A stretch of 64,000 nt of DNA from VRUE01 sp963788975 (GCA_963788975.1 CAWBIJ010000004.1:620001-684000), one strand, 5' to 3'; shown: positions 42,752 to 50,979, numbered from the stretch's first letter. Numbers and translations: made by a program. Notes: generated by a model not told the origin, from the letters alone.

Positions 42752-43530
42752 GCCTCCACCTCCGCCGCCACCTCGATGTGGGAGCGGGAGAGCTCTTTGC
42801 GTCCGACTAGGGCCAGATAGGCGTCCTCGAGATTGGCCACCCCGAAGCGACTCGCCAGCTCGCCACTGGTGCCCTCGGCGACGATCTCGCCCTCGTTGAT
42901 GAAGGCGATCCGGTCGCAGAGCTGCTCGGCCTCCTCGATGTAGTGCGTGGTGAGCAGGATCGTCGTCCCCTCCTGGTTGATCCGCTGGACGTAGTGCCAG
43001 AGCTCGAGCCGCAGCTCGACGTCGACGCCGGCGGTTGGCTCGTCGAGGATCAGCAGCCGCGGGCGGTGCATCATCGCCCGCGCCAGAATCGCCCGTCGCT
43101 TCATCCCGCCGGAGAGAGTGCGGGTGCGCTCCTTGCGCTTATCGGTGAGCGAGAAAACCTCCAGCAGTTCCGCGGTGCGCTCGCGTCGCTCGCGCTTCGG
43201 CATCCCGAAGTAGCCGGCGTGGTAGTCGAGAGTCTCCTCGACGGTGAGGAACCAGTCGAGGTTGAGCTCCTGCGGCGCCAGCCCGACCGCCTGCCGCGCC
43301 TCGCTGTAGTCCCTGCCGATCGCGTCATGGCCGAAGACCCGGATCCTCCCCCCCGTTGGCTGGGCCAGCCCCGTCGCGCAGTGGATCAGGGTCGACTTGC
43401 CCGCCCCATTCGGGCCGAGCAGCGCGAAGAGCTCCCCCGGCTTGATCTCGAGCGATACCCCGCGCAGCGCCTCGACTCCGGTCGGGTAGCGCTTGAGGAG
43501 GTTGTCGATCTGAAGGGCCGGCTCGCTCAC
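42748..43530 (-). CDS. ABC transporter ATP-binding protein
   Basis: A 260-residue ATPase. Walker A is ALLGPNGAGKSTLIHCATGL, the Q-loop AVGLAPQELNLDW, the signature TRTLSGGMKRRAILARAMMH, Walker B RLLILDEPTAGVDVELRLEL and the switch histidine ILLTTHYIEEAEQLC. It is of the DrrA/CcmA type that pairs with ABC-2 permeases. It is the first of the two-gene exporter and overlaps the NHL gene stop by 4 nt upstream. Confidence 0.93.
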   Translation of the reverse strand: MSEPALQIDNLLKRYPTGVEALRGVSLEIKPGELFALLGPNGAGKSTLIHCATGLAQPTGGRIRVFGHDAIGRDYSEARQAVGLAPQELNLDWFLTVEETLDYHAGYFGMPKRERRERTAELLEVFSLTDKRKERTRTLSGGMKRRAILARAMMHRPRLLILDEPTAGVDVELRLELWHYVQRINQEGTTILLTTHYIEEAEQLCDRIAFINEGEIVAEGTSGELASRFGVANLEDAYLALVGRKELSRSHIEVAAEVEA

Positions 43531-44828
43531 GTGACCCGAACGACCCTGAAGGTGCGCTGGGCGGGCGATTTGTCAGCGACCCCGGCGAGCACGGCGCGGG
43601 CTTCGAAGCGGTAGCGGCCCGGCCGCAGGCGGTAGATCCGTGGTGATTTGCAGGGCCTGAACTGCGGTGTCTGCACCACAGCTTTGCCTTTTTTACCTTT
43701 CCCTTTGCGCAGCTTGGTCAGCGCGCATTCGAAGCCAGCACCGGCGTCCGGGGAGATGAACCTGAACTTCACCGTCGCGCGTTTGCGGCGAGTTTTCACC
43801 TTGCCTTTCGGGCCTTTCACGATCTGCGTCCGTGGCTCGATCGGGACGGGCGGCGAAACCGAGGCCGCGGGCGGGTCGACGCCGCTGACGCGAGCGACCT
43901 TTTTCGCGTTCTGCAAGGTCACCCAAAGCGTGTTGCCGAGGCCAGCGGCGATCTGGCGCGGCCCGGATGCTGCGGCGAACCCGGTCAGTGAGCTCGCCTG
44001 ATTGTCGGGGGTAACACGGACCAGCCGGTCTCCGTTGAACTCAGCGGACCAGTAGGCGCCGTCGGGGCCAAAAGTGATTCCGAATGGATCTGCGCCGGGA
44101 AGCTGCGAGGTCACCCCCGGGAAGCTGGGCGGCGTGAATAGCCCGATCTCCTTTGGTTCTTCGCTCGGCTGCGTATATGCGATCTGACCGCCGGGACCTC
44201 CGGCTACTCCCTGGGGCCCGCCAGAGATCACGTACGGCGTGGTCACCGGTATCGCCTCAGTGGTGGCGGTAACGATTCTTTTTTCGCCGAAATCGGCGAT
44301 CGCTAGCAGCGACCCGGAAGTGTCGATGTCACGCGGCGCCAATCCACCAACCGCAAAGACTTCTTTTCCTTCTGGGTTGGCGGGCGAGATTCGCACCAGG
44401 TTCCCAATCGTCGCCACCCAAAGGTTGCCGTCGGGGCCGCTGACGATCGAGTGACTGCCGGTGATCTCGATGATCGTGGTTATGGCTTTCGTGCCCTCTG
44501 GGTCAGCCGGCGCGAATTTCGTCACTCCGCCGCTCCGGGTGATCCAGAGGTTGCCGTCGGAGCCAGTGGCGATTCCCGATGGGCCTTCCGCCCCAAGGTC
44601 GAACTCCGTGACTTCCCCCGCAGGCGTGATCCGGGCCACGTCCGCGGTCGCCGAACTCAGCGTCACCCAGATGTTGCCATCGGGGCCCTGCGTCAGCTTG
44701 TTGTTCGAATCGAGGCCGGAGACTTCGAATTCGCCACTAACCGTGGGTGCTGCGCCAACAGGGGCAACGAAGAGCCCCACGATCAAAAACCCCAGGGCCA
44801 GCGAGCGCATGCCGATTCGCGAAAGCAC
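43527..44828 (-). CDS. Secreted NHL/Vgb-type beta-propeller protein
   Basis: A 433-residue exported protein. It has a signal peptide (LALGFLIVGLFVAPVGAAPT) and six or so propeller blades with the streptogramin-lyase-like repeat TQGPDGNIWVTLSSATADVA, ATGSDGNLWITRSGGVTKFA, VSGPDGNLWVATIGNLVRIS and GITFGPDGAYWSAEFNGDRL. A basic C-terminal beta-sandwich follows. True Vgb lyases are cytosolic, so this is probably a surface or periplasmic binding protein. It is translationally coupled to the exporter genes. Confidence 0.82.
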   Translation of the reverse strand: MLSRIGMRSLALGFLIVGLFVAPVGAAPTVSGEFEVSGLDSNNKLTQGPDGNIWVTLSSATADVARITPAGEVTEFDLGAEGPSGIATGSDGNLWITRSGGVTKFAPADPEGTKAITTIIEITGSHSIVSGPDGNLWVATIGNLVRISPANPEGKEVFAVGGLAPRDIDTSGSLLAIADFGEKRIVTATTEAIPVTTPYVISGGPQGVAGGPGGQIAYTQPSEEPKEIGLFTPPSFPGVTSQLPGADPFGITFGPDGAYWSAEFNGDRLVRVTPDNQASSLTGFAAASGPRQIAAGLGNTLWVTLQNAKKVARVSGVDPPAASVSPPVPIEPRTQIVKGPKGKVKTRRKRATVKFRFISPDAGAGFECALTKLRKGKGKKGKAVVQTPQFRPCKSPRIYRLRPGRYRFEARAVLAGVADKSPAQRTFRVVRVT

Positions 44829-44832
44829 GGGG

Positions 44833-45714
44833 TCAGTCTAAAGAGGACGCTCTCCGGGACTCAGCGTCGGCGCGGCTCGCCCCGGCAACCGCGGTGAGGC
44901 GGTCGTTGAACAGGCGCATCGTCCACTCGTAAGGAGGGGCGAACTTGCGCTGGACCCAGTAGCCGATCCGGGTATCGGCCGAGGTGAAGACCATGTAGCG
45001 GTCCTTCTCGATGCCGGCGAGGATCCGCTCGGCCACCCGCTCGGGGCTGACGGCGTGGCGCTCGAAGCGCTCGACCAGCTTCCGTATCCGCCGGTCGTCG
45101 CGATCGACGCCGACGATCTCGACGGTGCCGACCAACGGCGTTTTCACCGCGCCTGGGCAAACCAGGCTGACGCCGATACCGTGGCGGCGCAGGTCGAACC
45201 TCAAGACCTCGGAGACGCCGCGCAGGCCGAACTTGCTGGCGCTGTACGCGGCGTGCCAAGGCAAACCGAAGAGGCCGGCGGCAGAGGAGACGTTGACCAC
45301 GTGACCGCCACGACCGGCCTCGATCATCGGCGGCACGAAGCATTCGAGGACGCTGACCGGCCCCATCAAGTTGACGTCGATCATCTTCTGCCAGTGATGG
45401 CGTTCGAGGCGCTCGATCGGGCCCCAGGTCGAGACGCCGGCAATGTTCATCGCCACGTCCATGCTGCCGTGGGCGGCGTGGATCTCCTCCGCCATCGCGA
45501 CGACCGCGGTGTGGTCGGAAATGTCGGCGACCTTGGTAAAGCTGACGGTGCCGCCCGTTCGCCTGACCTCGACCGCGACGCTCTCCAGCGCATCGTCCTG
45601 GATGTCGGTCAGGTAGAGGTCCGCGCCCTTCGCCGCCGCAGCCAGCGCCGTCGCCCGGCCGATGCCGCTGGCGGCGCCGGTGATCAGGCAGCGTTTGCCG
45701 CGCAAATCCTTCAT
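44833..45714 (-). CDS. Short-chain dehydrogenase/reductase
   Basis: A 293-residue SDR: cofactor site RCLITGAASGIGRATALAAA, D60-like VADISDHTAVV, MNIAGVSTWGPIERLERHHW, catalytic S and Y-x-x-x-K in VVNVSSAAGLFGLPWHAAYS followed by ASKFGLRGVSEVL, and VCPGAVKTPLVGTVEIVGVD. It probably oxidises or reduces a hydroxyl or keto group with NAD(P). Its start overlaps the upstream AhpD-like gene by 4 nt. Confidence 0.92.
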   Translation of the reverse strand: MKDLRGKRCLITGAASGIGRATALAAAAKGADLYLTDIQDDALESVAVEVRRTGGTVSFTKVADISDHTAVVAMAEEIHAAHGSMDVAMNIAGVSTWGPIERLERHHWQKMIDVNLMGPVSVLECFVPPMIEAGRGGHVVNVSSAAGLFGLPWHAAYSASKFGLRGVSEVLRFDLRRHGIGVSLVCPGAVKTPLVGTVEIVGVDRDDRRIRKLVERFERHAVSPERVAERILAGIEKDRYMVFTSADTRIGYWVQRKFAPPYEWTMRLFNDRLTAVAGASRADAESRRASSLD

Positions 45715-46289
45715 GAGGAGGCCGCCTTCGACGGAAAGTCAGGCTCAACCCGCAGCGAGTTGAGGGTCATCGCGAGCATCTCGTAGTGACCTATCAGCAG
45801 ACAGAGCTCGATCAGCTCGACCTCGTCCAGCTCCCCGCTCAACCGCTGCCACAGCGCGTCACCGATGACACCGCTCGCGTGCAGCTCGTCGGCGGTGTCG
45901 AGCAGCATTGACTGGCGCTCCGACCAACCCGGTGCGCCATCGCCCTCGCGCACCCGGGCGATCTGCACCCGGGCGATCTCCTCGGTGCCGAGACCGGCGC
46001 GACGCCCTAGCCGCTCATGGTGGCCCCACTCGTACTCGCAACCGGTGTTGTGGGCGACCCGCAGGATCACCAGCTCGGTATCCGCGCGCGGCAGCTGGCC
46101 ACCCGGCATCAGTCCGCCGGCGAACCAGAGCCAGCGCCGGAAAAGGCCGCGATGGCGCCCCAGGGTGGTGAAGATGTGCGGCGGCCTGCCCCTGGTGGCG
46201 AGCCCCGCCAGCCGGGCGATCCCGGCGTTGACCAAGCCAAGCTGCCGGCGCGTGCCGGGCGCGATGCGAGGGCTCAGTCCCGCTCCCAT
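45711..46289 (-). CDS. Carboxymuconolactone decarboxylase/AhpD-like protein
   Basis: A 192-residue helical protein. The core is ELVILRVAHNTGCEYEWGHH followed by ERLGRRAGLGTEEIARVQIA, the alkylhydroperoxidase-D-like pattern. There is a single cysteine where AhpD has CxxC, so disulfide chemistry is doubtful. The C-terminal helix is LIELCLLIGHYEMLAMTLNS. ATG 46289 is preferred over the longer frame because the conserved part starts at MGAGLSPRIAPGT. Coupled to the SDR gene. Confidence 0.82.
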   Translation of the reverse strand: MGAGLSPRIAPGTRRQLGLVNAGIARLAGLATRGRPPHIFTTLGRHRGLFRRWLWFAGGLMPGGQLPRADTELVILRVAHNTGCEYEWGHHERLGRRAGLGTEEIARVQIARVREGDGAPGWSERQSMLLDTADELHASGVIGDALWQRLSGELDEVELIELCLLIGHYEMLAMTLNSLRVEPDFPSKAASS

Positions 46290-46512
46290 GCCTGGACCGT
46301 AGCCGAGATCGATTCGGACCGGGTCCTTGGCAATCGACACCTCGTTAGAGGTGAAAGCCACGCATCAGAATGGACTGCAACTTGACAGCGTCGATGAGCA
46401 TGCCTGCCAGAAAACATCTGCGGTAAGAGCTTGACAACGTAGGCGGCGCAGGGGGGATGCTGGGCGCTCACACACGCGCGCCTGAGGCGCCATCTTCAAA
46501 GGAGGATCTCAC

Positions 46513-47235
46513 ATGCACTACCGAAAGCAAGGGCTCAAGGCCCTTGGACTCTCGTTCCTCGCCGTGCTTGGTTTTATGGTCTTGGTGGTCAGTTGCGCGC
46601 AGGCCTCGGGCAAAGTCCAAGTCACAGGCTTAGCGGCGCCCTTTACCGTAGGGCTTATGGGGACAGCTGACTCACCCGGAGACGACAGGCTGCGGGTCTT
46701 AGGCCTGAACGTGGAGCTTTCCTGTCCAGTGTCTATGACGAGCGGTTCAATGTCGAACTCTGGTCACGGCAGTGGGACAATCCGCTTTGGCTTCGGCGTT
46801 GGAGAATGCAAAGCGCAAGGCGTAAATGCCGAAGGCAAATTAATCGGAGCTTCGTGCACGATCATGCCATCTGTTATTGACATGAAAGTATTAGCCTTAA
46901 TCATCTTACACTCAGGCAGCGCATTAACGACGGAACAGCATGGTTCTGGAAGTGGTAATCCCTATATCTTATTCACACCGCTTGACGGTTTAACCTTCGC
47001 GACGGTGACTAACTTGAATGAAGAATGCCCGCTACCCGAAAGCGCAACCATTAAAGGTTGCTTTGTGGCGAAAATCGGCACCGGAACCTTTTCTCATCAG
47101 TTAATTAACACCAGAGAAATGTTATCGTTATTTGGATGCGCACTAAACTATGGAGCTAACTCCGCACACCTAGAAGCGGATATGGTCTTGGAGTTGACCG
47201 GCTCTCATGCCGGCCTCACTTGGAAAGTCGAATAG
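46513..47235 (+). CDS. Secreted protein of unknown function, AT-rich gene
   Basis: A 240-residue protein with a signal peptide (ALGLSFLAVLGFMVLVVSCA). A beta-rich mature part follows with six cysteines spread along it (VELSCPVSM, GVGECKAQG, GASCTIMPS, NEECPLPES, IKGCFVAK, SLFGCALNY). I do not recognise a named family, though the MHYRKQGLKALGLS start recalls a paralogous secreted family of Solirubrobacterales. A perfect Shine-Dalgarno AAAGGAGG (46498-46505) precedes the ATG, and TTGACA occurs twice upstream. Codons such as TTA, ATA and AAT are frequent, unlike every neighbour, which suggests recent transfer. Confidence 0.75.
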   Translation: MHYRKQGLKALGLSFLAVLGFMVLVVSCAQASGKVQVTGLAAPFTVGLMGTADSPGDDRLRVLGLNVELSCPVSMTSGSMSNSGHGSGTIRFGFGVGECKAQGVNAEGKLIGASCTIMPSVIDMKVLALIILHSGSALTTEQHGSGSGNPYILFTPLDGLTFATVTNLNEECPLPESATIKGCFVAKIGTGTFSHQLINTREMLSLFGCALNYGANSAHLEADMVLELTGSHAGLTWKVE

Positions 47236-47261
47236 GCTGGAGTAGTAATCGAGTAACGGCA

Positions 47262-47435
47262 CTAGCCGTCTATGGCATCGCTCGCAGCCCGGGTCGCGCT
47301 CCTAGCGATTCCGGGCTGCGCGAACACGTTGTAGGTGACGAAGGCGCAGTAGCCCATTCGCGAGACGCCGGCTATGACGGGTGCCAGGGTGCGAACGATG
47401 GGGACGAAGCGGGCGCCACGGAGCGCGGCAGGTAG
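47262..47435 (-). pseudogene. DedA-family membrane protein remnant (C-terminal fragment)
   Basis: The minus strand encodes ARFVPIVRTLAPVIAGVSRM followed by GYCAFVTYNVF, the most conserved loop of DedA/SNARE-associated membrane proteins (R-F-x-P-x-x-R-T-x-x-P-x-x-A-G). After it the reading frame runs into unrelated sequence and stops at 47262. Upstream it runs into the exonuclease gene without the rest of the protein. Only about 35 codons survive. It lies between the AT-rich gene and the exonuclease, a likely scar of insertion or deletion. Confidence 0.6.
47283..47320. terminator. GC-rich hairpin downstream of the AT-rich gene
   Basis: CGCAGCCCGG (47283-47292) pairs with CCGGGCTGCG (47311-47320); a further TCGC/GCGA can stack inside. 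No T-run follows, so Rho-independent termination is only possible, not clear. Confidence 0.35.
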
Positions 47436-47441
47436 AGCATC

Positions 47442-47447
47442 TAGGCT
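47442..47447 (+). promoter_or_regulatory. -10 box (TAGGCT) of a probably leaderless gene
   Basis: TAGGCT ends six bases before ATG 47454, no Shine-Dalgarno between. Confidence 0.4.
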
Positions 47448-47453
47448 GGCGCC

Positions 47454-48329
47454 ATGTCCCAACCGCTGCTCGCCGTCGACGCGCCTTCGATGCTGTTCCG
47501 CGCCTTCTACGCGCTGCCCGACTCGATCGTCGGGCCGGACGGAAAGCCGGTCAACGCGTTGCTGGGGACCGCCAACCTGATCGTGCGCGAGGTCGAGAAG
47601 CACGAGCCCCGCGCCGTCGTCCTCTGCTTCGGCCCCGACGCCGCCTCCTACCGCACCGAGCTCTACCCCTCCTACCACGCCGAGCGCGAGGCGGCGATGC
47701 CCGACGACCTCTCGCCGCAGTTCGCCGCCTGCCGCGACTTCTTCGAGGCATTCGGCTGGACGGTGGCAACCAGCGACGATCTCGAGGCCGACGACCTGCT
47801 CGGCACCTACGCGCGGCGCGAGGCCGAGGCGGGCGGGCGGGCGCTTCTGATGACCGGCGACCGCGACATGTACCAGTGCGCGGACGAGCGGGTCACCGTG
47901 CTCTACGTGAAGACGGGGACCAAAGGCTCAGAGGAAGTGGGGCCGGTGGAGGTGCGCGAGCGCTACGGGGTCGACCCCGAGCAGGTTCCCGACTTCATCG
48001 CCCTGCGCGGCGACCCCTCCGACGGCCTGCCCGGCGCCAAGGGTGTCGGCCCGAAGACCGCGGCCGAGCTGCTGAGCCGTCACGGCTCGCTCGAGGCGAT
48101 CCTCGACAACGCGATCCGCGAGCGCCGCGCGGCGCTGCGCGGGGCGCTGATCGACGGCCGCGACGACCTGCTCGCCTTCAAGGACATCGCGACCCTGCGC
48201 GACGCCGGGGTCGAGCCCCCACCCGACCGCGAGACCAACTGGGCCGGCGCCGCCGAGGCTGCCCGCGGGCTCGGCATGAACCGACTCGCCGAGCGGCTCG
48301 ACGAACGCTCGGGCGAGGACGTGCCGTGA
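47454..48329 (+). CDS. 5'-3' exonuclease (PolA N-domain/H3TH type)
   Basis: A 291-residue flap-nuclease-like enzyme without a polymerase. Metal-site pieces are PLLAVDAPSMLFRAFYALPD, AVVLCFGPDAASYRTELYPS, ATSDDLEADDLLGTYARREA and LLMTGDRDMYQCADERVTVL. The helix-3-turn-helix is DFIALRGDPSDGLPGAKGVG, then PKTAAELLSRHGS. It would trim 5' flaps or ends in repair. It is convergent with a LigD-type ligase gene. Its last codons (GEDVP, stop) lie inside the 48-kb palindrome. Confidence 0.9.
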   Translation: MSQPLLAVDAPSMLFRAFYALPDSIVGPDGKPVNALLGTANLIVREVEKHEPRAVVLCFGPDAASYRTELYPSYHAEREAAMPDDLSPQFAACRDFFEAFGWTVATSDDLEADDLLGTYARREAEAGGRALLMTGDRDMYQCADERVTVLYVKTGTKGSEEVGPVEVRERYGVDPEQVPDFIALRGDPSDGLPGAKGVGPKTAAELLSRHGSLEAILDNAIRERRAALRGALIDGRDDLLAFKDIATLRDAGVEPPPDRETNWAGAAEAARGLGMNRLAERLDERSGEDVP

Positions 48330-48371
48330 GTTAGCCGCCTATATAGGCGGCTAACTCACGGCACGTCCTCG
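48314..48371. repeat. Perfect palindrome, copy 2 (26-nt arms around TATATA)
   Basis: The core arms 48318-48339 and 48346-48367 are exact reverse complements, and four more pairs extend them to 48314 and 48371. It is the sister of 19561-19610, with three compensated differences. It spans the last codons of both convergent genes, so each protein ends in EDVP. Confidence 0.9.
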
Positions 48372-49831
48372 AGCGTAACCTCGCTCGCCGGCTTGTCCTC
48401 GCGCAGGCCCTTGAAGGAGCCGTGGCGGACAATTCCGTCCGAGGTCATCTGGGAGAACTCGATCTCGGCGACCAGCTCTGGATCAACGAAGTGCGCGGCC
48501 CTCGCTTTCGGCGGCTGGCGACCAGCGAAAGGGCTTGTCTCGCGAGCCAGCGGGCGCAAACGCTCGAGCAACTCGCGCAGGTCCTTGTCAGTGAAGCCAG
48601 TGCCGACTTTGCCGACGTAGCGCAGCCCCTCCTCGTCGGCCTCCGGGTCGAAGTAGCCCATCAGCAGCGCCCCGAGCTGGTCCTTGCGCCGGCCCTCGCC
48701 CGGCACCCAGCCGCCGATTACCAGCTCCTGGCGCATCGAGTTCTTGACCTTGAGCCAGCCACCAGTGCGCTTGCCCGGCGCGTAGCGACTGTCGAGCCGC
48801 TTCAGCACCAACCCCTCCAGGCCCTGCTCGGCGGTCGCCGCGAGCAACTCGGATGCGTGCCCGGTCGAGTAACGCGGCGTCTGCCAACTCTCCCCCTCGA
48901 GCTCGAGCTTCTCGAGCAACTCCCGCCGCTGGCTGTAGGGCTGCTCCATCAGGTCATGGCCGTCGAGGTAAAGCAGGTCGAAGATCATGTAGGTGACCGG
49001 GTAACTCTTCATCCGGCGCCTGACGACGCTCTCCGAGGTCTGGTGGATGCGCTGCTGGAGGCGGCCGAAGCTCGGCCGGCCACTCTCGTCGAAGGCGGCC
49101 AGCTCGCCGTCGAGCACCGCGTCGAGGGAGCCGAGCTGGCGGGTCAGCCCTTTCACCTCTGGGTACTGCTTGGTGACGTCGTTGAGGTTGCGGCTCTGCA
49201 GCGTCAGCCGGCCGGGTCGGCAGTAGGCGATCGCCCGCACCCCGTCCAGCTTCACCTCGGCCGCCCAGCCGCCCTCGTCGGCGTCGGCCGGCAGCTTGGC
49301 GAGCTTGGCGAGCATCGGCACCACCGACTCGGGGAAGGGGTCCCGCGCTTCCGCCGGCGGGTCCATGCGGTGGATCATCCAGTCCTTGCCGCTGCCTGTC
49401 CGGAAGAGTGCGTAGCGGCCACTGAGGCGTTCGCCGGCAAAGCGAACGATGACTTTCCCCTCCTGCCACTTCTCGCACTCGTAGGTGCCCCGGTCCCAGA
49501 TCCGCATCGTCCCGGCCCCATACTCGCCGGCCGGAATCTCGCCCTCGAACTCGAGGTACTCGAGCGGGTGGTCCTCGGTGCGGATCGCCTTGCGATTCTC
49601 CTCCGGGTCATCGGGGATGCCGTTGGGGATCGCCCAGGAGGCGGCGGCGCCATCGTGCTCCAGGCGCAGGTCCCAGTGCAGACGACGGGCGCTGTGCTCC
49701 TGGACGACGAAGCGCGACGCCTTCGCTTTCGCCTTGCGGCGACGACGTTTGCGCGGCGCTGGCTCGGGAGTCGCCTCGAAGTCGCGCTTGCTCTCGTACT
49801 TCCCGAGCTTGTCGCCTTTCTTCTTCGCCAT
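48356..49831 (-). CDS. ligD: LigD-type ATP-dependent DNA ligase with 3'-phosphoesterase domain
   Basis: A 491-residue protein. A basic N-terminus is followed by the phosphoesterase domain (about 30-165: RFVVQEHSARRLHWDLRLEH, PEYLEFEGEIPAGEYG-like block, WDRGTYECEKWQEG). The ligase domain has the adenylation lysine in WAAEVKLDGVRAIAYCRPGR, then VLDGELAAFDESGRPSFGRL, LEGLVLKRLDSRYAPGKRTG and GGWLKVKN, and an OB-fold C-terminus. The primase-polymerase domain of full LigD is absent. It seals ends in non-homologous end joining; no Ku gene lies in the window. ATG 49831 gives MAKKKGDKLGKYESK, the usual start. Confidence 0.92.
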   Translation of the reverse strand: MAKKKGDKLGKYESKRDFEATPEPAPRKRRRRKAKAKASRFVVQEHSARRLHWDLRLEHDGAAASWAIPNGIPDDPEENRKAIRTEDHPLEYLEFEGEIPAGEYGAGTMRIWDRGTYECEKWQEGKVIVRFAGERLSGRYALFRTGSGKDWMIHRMDPPAEARDPFPESVVPMLAKLAKLPADADEGGWAAEVKLDGVRAIAYCRPGRLTLQSRNLNDVTKQYPEVKGLTRQLGSLDAVLDGELAAFDESGRPSFGRLQQRIHQTSESVVRRRMKSYPVTYMIFDLLYLDGHDLMEQPYSQRRELLEKLELEGESWQTPRYSTGHASELLAATAEQGLEGLVLKRLDSRYAPGKRTGGWLKVKNSMRQELVIGGWVPGEGRRKDQLGALLMGYFDPEADEEGLRYVGKVGTGFTDKDLRELLERLRPLARETSPFAGRQPPKARAAHFVDPELVAEIEFSQMTSDGIVRHGSFKGLREDKPASEVTLEDVP

Positions 49832-49842
49832 CGCCTCGACCG

Positions 49843-49848
49843 TACACT
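49843..49848 (+). promoter_or_regulatory. -10 box (TACACT) of a probably leaderless gene
   Basis: TACACT ends seven bases before GTG 49856. It lies in the 24-nt divergent gap with ligD. Confidence 0.4.
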
Positions 49849-49855
49849 TCCGAAC

Positions 49856-50662
49856 GTGTCGATCAGCGCCGCGCCAGACAAGATCGTCGACCTCTCGGTG
49901 ACCCTCTCCGAGCACCTGCCGGGGACTTGGCCGGACCACATGCCGTTCGCCCACAAGAACTGGAGCTGGTACGAGGAAGCGAAACTCCCAACCGGCGCTA
50001 GCTGCTGTTCGCTAGGCCCCTACGTCACCCACTTCATCATCGTCGACGAGCACGCCGGCACCCACGTCGACGCGCCCAGTCACTTCGTGCCGCCCGAGGG
50101 CTCGGGCCTGCCCGGTGCCGGGCCGCTGGGCGAAGCCGGGGTCGAGAAGCTCGACCTCTCGAAGCTGATCGGGCCGGCGGCGGTGGTCGACCTGCGCCAC
50201 CTCGACGGCCAGGCCAAGCCGGGCGTGAGCCCCCCGATCACCGTCGCTCACATGGAAGCCTGGGAGGAGGAGCACGGCCGCTTCCAGCCCGGCGAGGTCG
50301 TCCTGCTGCTGACCGGCTGGTCGAAGCACTACGTCGCGGGGGAAGCCGGCAAGGCGTTCGTCCATGAGCCGGTGGTGCTGCAGTCCCGTCCCGCATGGCC
50401 GGCTCCGGAGGCGGCCGTGGCGATCTTCCTGCACGAGCGCGGCGTCGCCACGATCGGTATCGACGCCCCCAGCATGGGCTCGGCCGAGGAGGGGATCAAG
50501 GTCCACGAGGAGGGTTTGAAGCGGGAGATGCTCTTCGTCGAGATGCTGACCAGCCTCGATCAACTCCCTACCCGCGGCGCCTCTTTCGTCTTCCTCCCGG
50601 TCAAGATCGCCTTCGCCAGCGGCGGCCCAGGCCGAGCGATTGCAATCCTGCCCGAGCCGTAA
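49856..50662 (+). CDS. Cyclase family protein (kynurenine-formamidase-like metal hydrolase)
   Basis: A 268-residue protein with the cyclase metal motif HFIIVDEHAGTHVDAPSHFV (H-x-G-T-H-x-D-x-P-x-H). It starts DKIVDLSVTLSEHLPGTWPD and has a second conserved block, RGVATIGIDAPSMGSAEEGI. Members hydrolyse amides or lactones such as N-formylkynurenine using zinc or manganese. The substrate here is unknown. The start is GTG 49856; the frame is open far upstream only as the antisense of ligD. Confidence 0.88.
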   Translation: MSISAAPDKIVDLSVTLSEHLPGTWPDHMPFAHKNWSWYEEAKLPTGASCCSLGPYVTHFIIVDEHAGTHVDAPSHFVPPEGSGLPGAGPLGEAGVEKLDLSKLIGPAAVVDLRHLDGQAKPGVSPPITVAHMEAWEEEHGRFQPGEVVLLLTGWSKHYVAGEAGKAFVHEPVVLQSRPAWPAPEAAVAIFLHERGVATIGIDAPSMGSAEEGIKVHEEGLKREMLFVEMLTSLDQLPTRGASFVFLPVKIAFASGGPGRAIAILPEP

Positions 50663-50676
50663 AGTCTTACCTTGAA

Positions 50677-50711
50677 GCATCATGACAGCAAAGGACTTGC
50701 TGTTATGATGC
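50677..50711. promoter_or_regulatory. VapB operator overlapping the vapBC promoter
   Basis: Arms 50677-50691 (GCATCATGACAGCAA) and 50697-50711 form a 15-bp inverted repeat with a single mismatch and a 5-nt spacer. The right arm contains the -10 element TATGAT (50704-50709) and ends 4 nt before the vapB ATG. Binding of the VapB or VapBC complex there would block transcription directly. Confidence 0.7.
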
Positions 50712-50715
50712 GCCC

Positions 50716-50979
50716 ATGCGCACAACGGTGACGCTAGACCCGGATGTCGCTGCCAAGCTGAAAGCAGAGGCACGGGAGCGCGACATCTCCTTCAAGGAGG
50801 CGCTCAACTCGAGTGTGAGGCGGGGGTTGAGCAATGCCGAGGCGAAACCGCAGCCTTACCGCCTCCCCACACCGCAACGATTGGAAGCCAGGTCCGGCGT
50901 CAACCTCGATAAGGCCCTGCGGTTGGCTGGAGAGATCGAAGATGCCGAGACCATGCGCAAGCTCCAGCTGCGCAAGTGA
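50716..50979 (+). CDS. vapB: VapB-type ribbon-helix-helix antitoxin
   Basis: An 87-residue protein. The N-terminal RHH motif is MRTTVTLDPDVAAKLKAEAR then ERDISFKEALNSSVRRGLS, and the C-terminal part (LEARSGVNLDKALRLAGEIE) would wrap the toxin. TATGAT lies six bases before the ATG and no Shine-Dalgarno exists, so the message is probably leaderless. It overlaps vapC by 4 nt. Confidence 0.85.
   Translation: MRTTVTLDPDVAAKLKAEARERDISFKEALNSSVRRGLSNAEAKPQPYRLPTPQRLEARSGVNLDKALRLAGEIEDAETMRKLQLRK

Noticed and set aside
47262..47678. 138-residue minus-strand protein gene
   Set aside because: Its N-terminal two thirds are the antisense of the exonuclease; only the short DedA-like stretch is meaningful, so it is listed as a remnant.
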